A DNA stretch of 64,000 nt from Flavivirga spongiicola (GTDB lineage Bacteria > Bacteroidota > Bacteroidia > Flavobacteriales > Flavobacteriaceae). The position numbers were made by a program, and so were the translations under genes. Shown here in pieces: positions 1 through 9,528 of this stretch. Location: positions 248,001-312,000 of the forward strand of contig NZ_JAUOEO010000002.1 of the NCBI RefSeq assembly GCF_030540825.1, in the 5' to 3' direction. The notes under the pieces were generated by a model. That model ran no database searches, was not told where the DNA came from, and saw only the letters and a program-made list of their open reading frames with translations. Within the stretch, counting starts at the first letter, position 1; each line of letters starts with the position of its first letter.

Positions 1-559
<559 letters not shown>

Positions 560-1636
560 ATGAATAATTCCAATAAAATTAAATCACTTTCAAAAAAATT
601 AGCAGTTTCGTTATTTAGGGGTCAGGGCTCTAGTCTTTTTATGACTGAGGCTAGATATACTGTAGGGGTTACCGATAATGTTGTTATATCTGGTGAAACA
701 AGCTCAGATACATTTGATCAACCAGTAGTAGTCAACTCTATTTTACATATAGAGTCTTATGGTTCCAATATAGATTATATGTTTACACCTACAGGAGCTA
801 GTAATTCGATAGTTACAACCTCATTATTTGTAAGGACTTCTCCAACGGTTAATTTAAATTGGGTTAATGCTACATCCTTTACAGTAACATTATCATCTCT
901 AGCTGCCTTAAGGTTTGACAATTTATCAGTTGCTACTAGTACCAATGGTCAAACTTTTTTTGAATTGAAAACTGCCTATAATACGGGAAGTACTATAACC
1001 GAAACAGCTAATGGTATTAGTGTTACAGTAGCTGGTGATTTTAGTTATTCCTTAACGAATTATGATGGTACTTCAGATGCATCAGGTCAAGTTGTTTTAT
1101 CAAATGTGATTACGACCCCCATTTCATTTGCATTTAACCAATCCGTAGTAGTGAACTCCGTTTTAGCTATAGAGGGTAATGGAGACAGTACAGATTATAC
1201 TTTTATACTCATAGGCGGAAGTAATTCACCAATTGTGACATTCATAGTTTCTATTGTAGGAACAAGTGTTGATTTAAATTGAAACAATGTGGCATCCTTT
1301 ACAGTAAACACCTTTTCAGGAGCAGGCTCATATCTCACCTTTGATTATTTATTGGTTCCCCTTTTATTACTGATGGTTATATTTATAAAACATCATCATA
1401 TATCCAAACCCAGTAGCCCTCTTTATATTAAAAACAGTTTAGGCTTAAAATCTATTAATGTAATGCATATAACCCAGAGGATAGATTTAGCTAAGTGGCC
1501 AGTTGGCTCGGTGATTTTGCAAAAGGAACTCGTAAATAAAAACAAATTGCAAGACAATGACCAAAAAATATACAAAAAGAAATACATTAATAAAAAGAAG
1601 GAGGAATGTAGTTTAAGACTGAACAGTATAAGTTAA
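560..1636 (+). pseudogene. Repeat protein interrupted by in-frame TGA
   Basis: The frame opening at 560 encodes a Ser/Thr/Val-rich protein with two homologous beta-rich units, about residues 45-120 and 185-250. Each contains a VVVNS-(I/V)L-x-IE-x-(Y/N)G motif followed by DYxF and a (D/N)LN-W-(V/N)NA-TSFTV-like stretch. In the second unit the Trp codon TGG is TGA (1280-1282), and the same frame continues with NNVASFTVN through 1636. After about position 1340 the downstream frame stops resembling the first unit and becomes hydrophobic then Lys-rich, which suggests a further frameshift. No clear signal peptide is seen. I read this as a decaying gene. A shortened functional 240-residue product, or readthrough, cannot be excluded. 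Function unknown. Confidence 0.6.
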
Positions 1637-1696
1637 GACTAAATCCCTCTTTTTTAAATTAATTAAAAAAATTAATCACTAATTACATATAAATTT

Positions 1697-2503
1697 ATGA
1701 AAATCAAATTAACTAATATAAGAAGAAAGAGCAAAAAATTAATCATTCTGATCCCTGTATTCTTACTTTGTATATTAATATTCAGTTGTTTAAATTTAAA
1801 AAAGAAAGATAAGGAGGTTATTGTATTAGATAATTTTTCTTACATTAGCAAAACAATTATTGGTTCAGACGAAATACCTTTGCACGGTTTAATTTTTAAA
1901 GAAAAGGATGGTATTGGGAAAGATGCTATTGAAGAAGCTTTAAATTTAATAAACGAATACCTTGGTAATGGTTGTGCTACGGTAGATGAAAATGGCAAGG
2001 TTTTATTGAGTTTAACAGAAAAAGAAGTTAAAAGGTTACCAAGAAAACAAAGAGTATTCTATAGAGTTATAAATGAGGTTGTTGCTTCTAGTAAAGAAAC
2101 TATAATTTCTATATCTAAAGATTCTGAATTTGTTGTAGTTGGTAGTGCATTTTATAATGAAATTGATATATCTGATGTAAATCATTTTGGAACAGGTAAA
2201 ATATGTAATAAGTTTTCAGTGTTTGCCCATGAAATTAAAGAACAGCAATTACTGCAACGTGGAAAGGATAAGAACCCTCATTTGGCTGGAATATTAGTAG
2301 AAGAAGAAATGCTGGGGTATACCAGAAGCTATTTTGATTCATCTGATTTAAAAAAAGTAAGATTTGATGATGTTTCTAAAAAATGGATATGTACAGGCTT
2401 TATATATTCATTTTTTGAAAAAGGAAGTAGGAAAATTGAATTGTCTGTTCGCATAGATACTAATAATATTGTTGGAAAGCCTAAGAAAAAAAATATAAGA
2501 TGA
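1697..2503 (+). CDS. Putative lipoprotein of unknown function
   Basis: 268 residues. A Lys/Arg-rich N-terminus, a hydrophobic stretch (about residues 16-30) and a lipobox-like end (LIFSC) indicate a lipoprotein signal peptide. The mature part is charged, with no domain I can name. A VFAHEIKEQQ segment near residue 180 recalls a His-Glu motif but does not form a full HExxH zinc site. The stop overlaps the next start by four bases (ATGA), so the two genes are probably co-translated and act together. Function not recognised. Confidence 0.7.
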   Translation: MKIKLTNIRRKSKKLIILIPVFLLCILIFSCLNLKKKDKEVIVLDNFSYISKTIIGSDEIPLHGLIFKEKDGIGKDAIEEALNLINEYLGNGCATVDENGKVLLSLTEKEVKRLPRKQRVFYRVINEVVASSKETIISISKDSEFVVVGSAFYNEIDISDVNHFGTGKICNKFSVFAHEIKEQQLLQRGKDKNPHLAGILVEEEMLGYTRSYFDSSDLKKVRFDDVSKKWICTGFIYSFFEKGSRKIELSVRIDTNNIVGKPKKKNIR

Positions 2504-2922
2504 AATCATTAATAATTGTATTGTTTTTTAGTTCTTGTTTTTTATCAGAAAGTCAGATTAAACATGAACATGCATATAAATTTGATAACGTAGAAGAAAG
2601 CAGTAATTTTAAAAAAGAATTTAGGGAAAAAGCCCATTTTTTATCAACAGACTGTCAGAATGAAAAGGCTCAAAGATATTTCAGTAAACAAATAGATATT
2701 ATTAAAGAAAGTGTAAATAATAAAGATGGTCGCATTAATATTAATGAGGTTGCTCGTGCTATAGTATATTTAGAAAGGGTTACCAAAATTAATTCTACTT
2801 CGGATAGTAATTACTTTGGAAGGTACAGCCCTACAAAAGAAGATTATGAAGAATGGGAAAAATGGTTCAAGAAAAACTTTCGAAAGATGTGTTGGGAAGA
2901 CACCACCATAAAAAGCCCTTAA
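2500..2922 (+). CDS. Small exported protein of unknown function
   Basis: 140 residues starting with a short hydrophobic signal (MKSLIIVLFFSSCFLSES); the cysteine after LFFSS could be lipidated. The mature part is hydrophilic. Its C-terminus carries a Tyr/Trp-rich motif (PTKEDYEEWEKWFKKN) of a kind I associate with small Bacteroidota exported proteins. It overlaps the preceding lipoprotein gene by four bases. It converges with the LacI-type regulator on the other strand. No function can be assigned. Confidence 0.65.
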   Translation: MKSLIIVLFFSSCFLSESQIKHEHAYKFDNVEESSNFKKEFREKAHFLSTDCQNEKAQRYFSKQIDIIKESVNNKDGRININEVARAIVYLERVTKINSTSDSNYFGRYSPTKEDYEEWEKWFKKNFRKMCWEDTTIKSP

Positions 2923-2982
2923 AAAGAATATAATGATTTAGTCTTTTGTTTTAAAAGAAAGGACCATGTCTTATAAATAAAC

Positions 2983-4020
2983 TCATAAATACTTAATATT
3001 CTCTTTCGTTAAAAGCTTAATAGGTAAATACCTGTTTTTTTTAGGAACAATGTCATTTATAATAAAATTGAATAATGTCTTTGTACCTTCATAACCTTGG
3101 AAAAAAGCATTCTGATCAATTAGAAAATTAATGGTCTCATTTTTAATAAAAAGAGCATTTTCTTCGCTTAAATCGTAACCAATCAGTTTCAAATGTTTTA
3201 ACCTGTGCTCTTCTATATATTTAGCCATAATACTAACTTTACTAGATGGTACAAACAAGCCCTTAATGTGTTGATTAGCTAATGTTTTGTAAATAAATGT
3301 ATCAATAGCTATCTGATCTTTGGTTTTAGGAAGTACCACTTCATTTATTTTAATAGACGAAGCTTGCGTATTAAAATACGATTTAAAACCTGAAATTCTA
3401 TCTTCAATAGCCGAATGATGACTATTGTCTTTTCTAACTTTTACTATGAGAACTTCATCATTATCATGTATTAGCAATGACATAAGTTTAGCGGCAAGTG
3501 TACCACTATCAAAAGAATGCTGTCCTATATAGGAAATATTGTTAGCCCCTTGTAATTCAACATTAATAAATACATAAGGTGTCTTTCTTTGTTCTAACTG
3601 TATAAGTCGTTTTTTGGTTTCGATTAAAAAAACTGGCGCTAATAATACAGCATCAAAAGTCTTTTCTAATAACTTATCAAAAGCTTCTTTAAAGGAATTC
3701 GAATCAAATTGATTAAAGTAAAAATAGCTTACAGAAGTTCTATGGATTTCAATTTCTTTAGAAGCCTTTTCAATACCTTTTTTTGGAAGATACCAAAAAT
3801 CGGATGAAGACTCAATAGCAGGAATTAAAACTGCAATGTCATATTTTTTATTTAAGGCAAGTGTTCTGGCTGTTTTGTTTATTTGAAAGTTATGTTCCTG
3901 AATTATTTTTTCAATACGCTCTTTAGTTTTTTTAGAAACGCCAGATCTATTATGAATCACCCGATCTACAGTTCCAATAGAAACGTTTGCTAAAGCAGCA
4001 ATGTCTTTAATTGTTTTCAA
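2983..4020 (-). CDS. LacI/GalR-family transcriptional regulator
   Basis: 345 residues, the usual size of the family. Residues 1-55 form the LacI helix-turn-helix and hinge (TIKDIAALANVSIGTVDRVI, then SGVSKKT). The rest resembles a periplasmic-binding-protein-like sensor domain. The gene diverges from the uronate operon across a 265-bp gap. That gap holds a near-palindrome with central CG (4168-4181) directly after a -7 box, the typical arrangement for a repressor of this family. The likely effector is a hexuronate or a catabolic intermediate such as fructuronate or mannonate; this is inferred from context only. An activator role is possible but less likely given the operator position. Confidence 0.88.
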   Translation of the reverse strand: MKTIKDIAALANVSIGTVDRVIHNRSGVSKKTKERIEKIIQEHNFQINKTARTLALNKKYDIAVLIPAIESSSDFWYLPKKGIEKASKEIEIHRTSVSYFYFNQFDSNSFKEAFDKLLEKTFDAVLLAPVFLIETKKRLIQLEQRKTPYVFINVELQGANNISYIGQHSFDSGTLAAKLMSLLIHDNDEVLIVKVRKDNSHHSAIEDRISGFKSYFNTQASSIKINEVVLPKTKDQIAIDTFIYKTLANQHIKGLFVPSSKVSIMAKYIEEHRLKHLKLIGYDLSEENALFIKNETINFLIDQNAFFQGYEGTKTLFNFIINDIVPKKNRYLPIKLLTKENIKYL

Positions 4021-4159
4021 TTTATTTTTTTAAATAAATACTTCTTATAAAATACAAACAAGTAGTTTGTTATACTCTTTTAAAAAGCAATAATAAACGA
4101 AAATATTAAATACTAGGTTATTTTTTCTTTGTTTTTCAAATAAAATTAAATAAAATATT

Positions 4160-4181
4160 TAAATTTGCGTGTGCGTACACG
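4160..4181 (+). promoter_or_regulatory. -7 box and LacI-type operator of uronate operon
   Basis: TAAATTTG (4160-4167) matches the Bacteroidota -7 consensus TAnnTTTG exactly. It is followed at once by CGTGTGCGTACACG (4168-4181), which pairs at 12 of 14 positions and has the CG centre typical of LacI-family operators. The site would overlap the transcription start, where a bound repressor blocks initiation. I did not find a well-spaced -33 TTTG. Confidence 0.55.
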
Positions 4182-4285
4182 TTTTTTGTTAAAAGCATAA
4201 TTTATACCTGACAAATGGAGAAGGTAATTATATAATATGAATTAAATTTTGATTCATTAGTTAATGTAAAAAAAATAAAAATAAG

Positions 4286-5101
4286 ATGAATTTATTTAAC
4301 ATAAAAGGCAAAATAGTACTTATTACCGGAGGTTGTGGAGTATTAGGCGGATCTATAACTGAATATTTATTAAGAGAAGGAGCTACTGTAGTTCTATTAG
4401 ATTATAATGAAGATGTTTTAAGAGAAACAGTAACAAGGTTTAAAAATATTAGCGAAAATGTAGATGGCTTTTTCTGTAATGTAACAGAAGAAGAGAGTTT
4501 ACAAAAAGTTTCTGATGCTGTTGTTAAAAAATATGGTCATATTGATGTTTTATTAAATGCAGCTGGTGGAAATATGCCAGGGGCTACAATTGGACCGACG
4601 CAAACTATCTTTGATGTGAATATGGACCACTTTAAAAAAGTTGTAGACCTAAACCTATTCGGTAGTATTTTACCATCCATTATTTTTGGAAAAGAAATGG
4701 CAAAAAATAAAAAAGGCGTGATTTTAAATATTTCTTCCATGACAGCTCAAAGGGCCATTACAAGAGTTGTAGGATATTCTGCTTCAAAGGCTGCGATTGA
4801 CAATTTTACAAAGTGGTTATCTGTTGAATTAGCATTGAAATATGGAGACGGATTGCGAGTGAACGCTATTGCACCAGGATTCTTTATAGGCAATCAAAAT
4901 AGAGATTTGTTGATAGATAAAGAAACAGGAAATTATACAGATAGGGGACATACTATTATACAAAACACACCGATGAAAAGATTTGGTGAAACTGATGAAT
5001 TGAATGGAGCAGTGCATTATTTGTGCTCAGACGCTTCAAAATTTGTAACGGGAATTGTAGTTCCTATCGATGGTGGATTTAGTGCTTTTAGTGGTGTTTA
5101 A
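4286..5101 (+). CDS. SDR oxidoreductase, probable fructuronate reductase
   Basis: 271 residues of classical short-chain dehydrogenase. The nucleotide-binding motif TGGCGVLG lies at residues 14-21, and an NAAGG motif near 90-94. The catalytic Ser is in NISSM (about 150), with Tyr164 and Lys168 in YSASK. First gene of the uronate operon, just ahead of mannonate dehydratase. In hexuronate pathways the step between isomerase and dehydratase is reduction of D-fructuronate to D-mannonate with NAD(P)H, and the enzyme fits that role here. It is not related to the long-chain UxuB enzyme of E. coli, so I do not give that symbol. Substrate is inferred from context. Confidence 0.85.
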   Translation: MNLFNIKGKIVLITGGCGVLGGSITEYLLREGATVVLLDYNEDVLRETVTRFKNISENVDGFFCNVTEEESLQKVSDAVVKKYGHIDVLLNAAGGNMPGATIGPTQTIFDVNMDHFKKVVDLNLFGSILPSIIFGKEMAKNKKGVILNISSMTAQRAITRVVGYSASKAAIDNFTKWLSVELALKYGDGLRVNAIAPGFFIGNQNRDLLIDKETGNYTDRGHTIIQNTPMKRFGETDELNGAVHYLCSDASKFVTGIVVPIDGGFSAFSGV

Positions 5102-5113
5102 TCGAAAAGAATT

Positions 5114-5134
5114 CTCCGAGGCTTTGCCTTGGAG
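5114..5134 (+). terminator. Intercistronic hairpin after SDR gene
   Basis: CTCCGAGGC (5114-5122) and GCCTTGGAG (5126-5134) form a nine-pair stem (one G-T) with a TTT loop, followed by TTTCC. It lies in the 239-bp gap between the SDR gene and mannonate dehydratase. It could be an attenuator, an RNA-processing site or a dispersed extragenic palindrome; the short T-run makes it a weak terminator. The remainder of the gap shows no gene. Confidence 0.45.
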
Positions 5135-5340
5135 TTTCCGTTGAAATTGTCATTCCCGTGAAATCGAAAGATTCATGAATTCATTAATATAAAATAAAAA
5201 CAATGAATAAAATGGGAATCTAAATAACAAAAATTCGATTTTTGATCAGAAAGGTCAAAATCAAACAAGCGAAATATCTTTATGGCTCTGCCTTGAGGAT
5301 AGTTCATTTTAAGAATTTTTTTATTAATTAAGAAAAACAA

Positions 5341-6522
5341 ATGAAACAAACATGGCGTTGGTATGGGCCAAACGATCCTGTACAATTATCAGATATTAAA
5401 CAAGCAGGAGCAATAGGAATTGTTTCTGCGTTACACCAAGTTCCTAACGGAGATGTTTGGACTGTTGAAGCTATTAATGAAAGAAAGCAAATTATTGAAA
5501 ATGCAGGTTTAAAATGGTCTGTTGTAGAAAGCATTCCTGTACATGAAAATATCAAAACACGTTCAGGAGATTTTAATGTATACATCGATAATTATAAGAA
5601 AAGTATAGAAAATTTAACAACATGCGGCATCAACATTGTTTGTTACAATTTTATGCCAGTATTGGACTGGACAAGAACGTCTTTAGATTATGAGTTAACA
5701 GATGGTTCTAAAGCTTTGTGTTTCGATGTGACGGCTTTTGCCGCTTTCGAATTGTATTTATTAAAAAGACCGGGAGCAGAAGTTATTTACTCCGATGTAG
5801 AAAAGGCAGAAGCAAAAGCGTATATAGACGCTTTATCTGAAGATGAAAAGGAAGTATTGATAAATAATATTATTGCCGGATTACCAGGAGCAGAAGAAGG
5901 TTATACTTTGGAGCAGTTTCAAACGGCTTTAGACACTTATACTCATATTGATGATCAGAAATTAAAAGAAAATCTGGTAGCTTTTTTAAAGGAAATTATA
6001 CCCGTTGCAGCTCAAAATAACGTGTTGATGTGTATACATCCGGATGATCCACCTTATCCCATTTTAGGCTTACCAAGAGTCGTGAGTACCGAAGCGGATT
6101 ACGCCTATGTATTTGAACAAGTACCTCATATTTCTAACGGAATTACTTTTTGTACAGGATCTTTAGGAGTAAGAGCAGATAATAATTTGGTACAAATTTT
6201 TAAACGCTTTGCAGATCGCGTTCATTTTTTACATTTAAGGAGTACTAAAAGGGACGAAAAAGGAAACTTTTATGAAGCGAATCATTTAGAAGGCGATGTA
6301 GATATGTTTAGCGTAGTAAAAGAAATCATAGTAGAAGAAGAAAAAAGAAAAGCAGCAGGAAGAGCAGATGCATTGATTCCTGTTCGTCCAGATCATGGTC
6401 ACCAAATGTTAGACGATTTGTATAAAAAAACCAACCCGGGCTATTCAGGAATTGGACGTTTGCGTGGATTGGCAGAATTGAGAGGTTTGGAAGTAGGAAT
6501 TTCTAAAAGTTTAAGCCGATGA
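5341..6522 (+). CDS. uxuA: Mannonate dehydratase
   Basis: 393 residues, standard length for the UxuA TIM-barrel enzyme that dehydrates D-mannonate to 2-keto-3-deoxy-D-gluconate. The N-terminus ([10 protein letters not shown], then [12 protein letters not shown]) and the C-terminal PVRPDHGH motif are family hallmarks; the CIHPDDPP segment near residue 230 contributes metal ligands. The last bases overlap the glucuronate isomerase start (ATGA), so the two are translationally coupled. Together with the SDR and UxaC it makes a complete route from glucuronate to KDG. KDG kinase and aldolase are not in this window. Confidence 0.95.
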   Translation: MKQTWRWYGPNDPVQLSDIKQAGAIGIVSALHQVPNGDVWTVEAINERKQIIENAGLKWSVVESIPVHENIKTRSGDFNVYIDNYKKSIENLTTCGINIVCYNFMPVLDWTRTSLDYELTDGSKALCFDVTAFAAFELYLLKRPGAEVIYSDVEKAEAKAYIDALSEDEKEVLINNIIAGLPGAEEGYTLEQFQTALDTYTHIDDQKLKENLVAFLKEIIPVAAQNNVLMCIHPDDPPYPILGLPRVVSTEADYAYVFEQVPHISNGITFCTGSLGVRADNNLVQIFKRFADRVHFLHLRSTKRDEKGNFYEANHLEGDVDMFSVVKEIIVEEEKRKAAGRADALIPVRPDHGHQMLDDLYKKTNPGYSGIGRLRGLAELRGLEVGISKSLSR

Positions 6523-7943
6523 TAAATCAAACAAATCCAAAAGGCTTTATAACAGATAATTTTTTGTTACGATCTAAAGAAGCAGAAATTTTGTTTCATG
6601 ATTATGCGAAAAAGATGCCAATCGTAGATTATCATAATCATTTATCTGCCAAACAAATAGCTAAAAATAAACCGATTGAAAATATTACCAAAGCCTGGTT
6701 AAACGAAGACCATTATAAATGGCGTGGTATGAGAGCTCATGGCGTTGATGAAGCATTTATTACAGGTTCAGTTTCCCTAAAAGATAAGTTTACAAAATGG
6801 GCTGCAACTGTGCCTTATACGTTGAGAAACCCTTTGTTTCATTGGACACAATTAGAATTGAAACGTTATTTCAATATAGATACTATTCTACAACCCGATA
6901 CAGCAGATGCCATTTATGATAAAGCGAATGCTGTTTTAGCTCTAAAGACGCCAGCTGAGTTATTAGAACAAATGAAAGTAGAAGTTGTTTGTACTACCGA
7001 TGACCCAACTGATTCTTTGGAATATCATAAGCAAATTAAAGAAGGTCATTTTTATACAAGGGTATTGCCGACATTTCGATCGGATGCTTTATTTTTTATA
7101 GAAAACACATATGAGTTTACTAACTATTTAGATAAGTTAGCTACCTGTGTTCATTATTCTATTGATAGTCTTGATAACTTGCTCAAAGCAATTGATGCAA
7201 GAATTGATTTTTTTCATGAGCATGGATGTAAATTATCTGATTATGGTGTTACGGGACCTTTATATGTTGTTGATTATACAGAAGGTGAGGTTGCGGAAAT
7301 TTTTGAAAAGTTTTTAAGCAATAGATCTTTAACGGAAAATGACGTAGCAAAATACAGAACCTATGTTTTATTTTATTTGTCTCGTAGGTATCATGAAAAA
7401 GGTTGGGTGCAACAATTTCATCTAGGCACTATTAGAAATAATAATAAAAGACTGGTAGCATTGTGTGGAGCAGATGCAGGGTGTGATTCCATAGGAGATT
7501 TTTCGTTTGCTGAATCCATGTCAAGATTTTTTGGTAAGTTGGATTATGAAAATAAGCTAGCAAAAACAATTTGCTATAATTTAAATCCTGCACATAATGA
7601 AGTATTTGCCAGTATGATGGGGAATTTTAATACAGGAGAATTACCAGGTAAGATGCAGTGGGGGTCAGGTTGGTGGTATTTAGACCAAAAAGATGGTATA
7701 GAAAAGCAATTAAATGCGCTATCAAATATTGGCTTGTTAAGTCATTTTGTTGGTATGCTGACTGACAGTCGCAGTTTTTTATCGTTCCCAAGACATGAAT
7801 ATTTTAGACGCATACTATGTGATTTAATAGCTGATGATGTACAAAAAGGATTGATCCCTAATGATATGGCTTTTTTAGGAAAAATGGTTCAGGATATATG
7901 CTATAACAATGCTATAAGTTATTTTAAATTTGATACCAACTAA
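6519..7943 (+). CDS. uxaC: Glucuronate (uronate) isomerase
   Basis: 474 residues, normal for UxaC, an amidohydrolase-fold enzyme. It converts D-glucuronate to D-fructuronate (and galacturonate to tagaturonate). The metal-binding start of the barrel is visible as VDYHNHLSA (His39 and His41), and [12 protein letters not shown] plus [22 protein letters not shown] are typical of the family's C-terminal half. It overlaps uxuA by four bases and is followed nine bases later by the TRAP binding protein, so uptake and first catabolic step are coupled. Confidence 0.95.
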   Translation: MINQTNPKGFITDNFLLRSKEAEILFHDYAKKMPIVDYHNHLSAKQIAKNKPIENITKAWLNEDHYKWRGMRAHGVDEAFITGSVSLKDKFTKWAATVPYTLRNPLFHWTQLELKRYFNIDTILQPDTADAIYDKANAVLALKTPAELLEQMKVEVVCTTDDPTDSLEYHKQIKEGHFYTRVLPTFRSDALFFIENTYEFTNYLDKLATCVHYSIDSLDNLLKAIDARIDFFHEHGCKLSDYGVTGPLYVVDYTEGEVAEIFEKFLSNRSLTENDVAKYRTYVLFYLSRRYHEKGWVQQFHLGTIRNNNKRLVALCGADAGCDSIGDFSFAESMSRFFGKLDYENKLAKTICYNLNPAHNEVFASMMGNFNTGELPGKMQWGSGWWYLDQKDGIEKQLNALSNIGLLSHFVGMLTDSRSFLSFPRHEYFRRILCDLIADDVQKGLIPNDMAFLGKMVQDICYNNAISYFKFDTN

Positions 7944-7952
7944 GAACGCTTT

Positions 7953-8951
7953 ATGAAAAATCCAAACCTAAATTTTTTGTTTATTAAACAGCTGCTGGTC
8001 TTGATAGTATTATTCATGTTTAGTTCATGTAATACGTTGCAGGATAAAAAAGTTATAAAACTGGCACACGGGTTAGATATAAGTCATCCAGTTCATAAAG
8101 CTATGGTGTTTATGGCTGAAGATTTAGAAAAGCGTTCTAAGGGTACAATGAGGATTCAGATTTACCCAAACCAACAACTTGGAACCGAACGTCAGGCATT
8201 AGAATTATTACAAATAGGAAGCTTGGATATGACTAAAGTTTCAGCAGCGGTTATGGAGAACTTTTCTCCTAATATGAAAGTGTTTGGATTGCCTTTTTTA
8301 TTTAGAGATAGAGCGCATACTTTTAATGTTCTGGACGGGGATATAGGCAAGGCACTTTTAGATGGCGGTCAAAAATACTGGTTAAAAGGACTTGGGTATT
8401 ATGATTCTGGAAGCCGAAGCTTTTATACAAAGGAAAAATCTGTAGAGTCACCGGAAGATTTAAAAGGCTTGAAGATTCGCGTTATGGAAAGTATCACGGC
8501 TATGAATATGGTGAGTAGTTTAGGAGGTTCACCAACGCCAATTTCCTGGGGAGAATTATACACCTCTTTACAACAAGGCGTGGTTGATGGTGCTGAAAAT
8601 AATCCACCTAGTTTTTATTTATCGCGTCATTATGAAGTCTGTAAATTTTATTCTTTAGATGAGCATACATCTGTCCCGGATGTTCTCATTATGGGAACAC
8701 ATTTATGGAACGATTTGAATGCTGAGCAACAAAAATGGGTTCAGGCTTCTGTTGATCTATCTGTTGCATACCAAAGAGAATTGTGGGCAAAGGCAGAGCA
8801 AGAAGCCTTGGATGCCGTTAAAAAGGCAGGCGTTCAGGTTATTCATCCTGATAAGTCTAAATTTCAGAAAAAAGTAGCAAGCATGTATGAAGGCTATCAA
8901 GATGAAAATGAGATTTATAGTTTAATTAATAGAATTCAAAAAGTAGAATAA
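7953..8951 (+). CDS. dctP: TRAP transporter substrate-binding protein DctP
   Basis: 332 residues. A hydrophobic signal ends in a lipobox (FMFSSC, Cys26), so this binding protein is probably membrane-anchored. The mature part is a DctP-type solute receptor: KLAHGLDISHPVHKA at the start, FGLPFLFRDRAH, LKGLKIRVMES with the conserved Arg that binds the substrate carboxylate, and QQGVVDGAENNP. It delivers a carboxylated sugar to DctQM. A hexuronate such as glucuronate is the probable ligand, judged only from operon context. Confidence 0.93.
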   Translation: MKNPNLNFLFIKQLLVLIVLFMFSSCNTLQDKKVIKLAHGLDISHPVHKAMVFMAEDLEKRSKGTMRIQIYPNQQLGTERQALELLQIGSLDMTKVSAAVMENFSPNMKVFGLPFLFRDRAHTFNVLDGDIGKALLDGGQKYWLKGLGYYDSGSRSFYTKEKSVESPEDLKGLKIRVMESITAMNMVSSLGGSPTPISWGELYTSLQQGVVDGAENNPPSFYLSRHYEVCKFYSLDEHTSVPDVLIMGTHLWNDLNAEQQKWVQASVDLSVAYQRELWAKAEQEALDAVKKAGVQVIHPDKSKFQKKVASMYEGYQDENEIYSLINRIQKVE

Positions 8952-9060
8952 TACCAGTTTAGTTAAAAATGTTATATAACTAATTTGAACCAGTGAAAAA
9001 TAAACGAATTATATACCGCATTTTATGATAGAAATAGTATAACACTTTAGTTTGCAAAAA

Positions 9061-9528
9061 ATGGAGATAAGAAAGAAAATAGATAAAATTCTGGGTAATA
9101 CTTTAGTTTTCATTATGGCTGTTATGGTTATAAATGTACTATGGCAAGTGTTTACCAGATTTATAGTAGGAACACCAAGTTCGTTTACCGATGAACTGGC
9201 TAGATATTTAATGATTTGGGTTGGTGTATTAGGAGCCGCTTATATTTCGGGAAAAAAAATGCATGTGGCTATAGATTTAATTCCTAGAAAACTTAATAAA
9301 GCAAACCAGATCAAGTTAAAGATCGTTGTAAATATTCTTATCATAATTTTTTGTTTAGGAGCACTTGTTGTAGGAGGAGCCAGATTGGTTTACATTACTC
9401 TTATATTAGAACAATACTCTCCTGCATTACAAATTCCACTAGCATTAGTTTATTTAGTGATTCCTATTAGTGGGCTGTTAATTATTTTTTATAAAATTTC
9501 AGACATTCTTAACAAACAATTACTCTAA
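9061..9528 (+). CDS. dctQ: TRAP transporter small permease DctQ
   Basis: About 155 residues with four hydrophobic segments (LGNTLVFIMAVMVINVLWQV, LGAAYISG, the IVVNILIIIFCLGALVVGG region and LVYLVIPISGLLIIF), as expected for the small membrane subunit. The frame can be opened at a TTG three codons upstream (9052), but the ATG at 9061 is the better start. The stop overlaps the DctM start (TAATG). A 109-bp gap with a short 7-bp hairpin (8959-8983) separates it from dctP. Confidence 0.9.
   Translation: MEIRKKIDKILGNTLVFIMAVMVINVLWQVFTRFIVGTPSSFTDELARYLMIWVGVLGAAYISGKKMHVAIDLIPRKLNKANQIKLKIVVNILIIIFCLGALVVGGARLVYITLILEQYSPALQIPLALVYLVIPISGLLIIFYKISDILNKQLL

Noticed and set aside
2942..2958. Terminator between convergent genes
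   Set aside because: Only a six-pair A/T-rich stem (TCTTTT/AAAAGA); could be chance in such AT-rich sequence.
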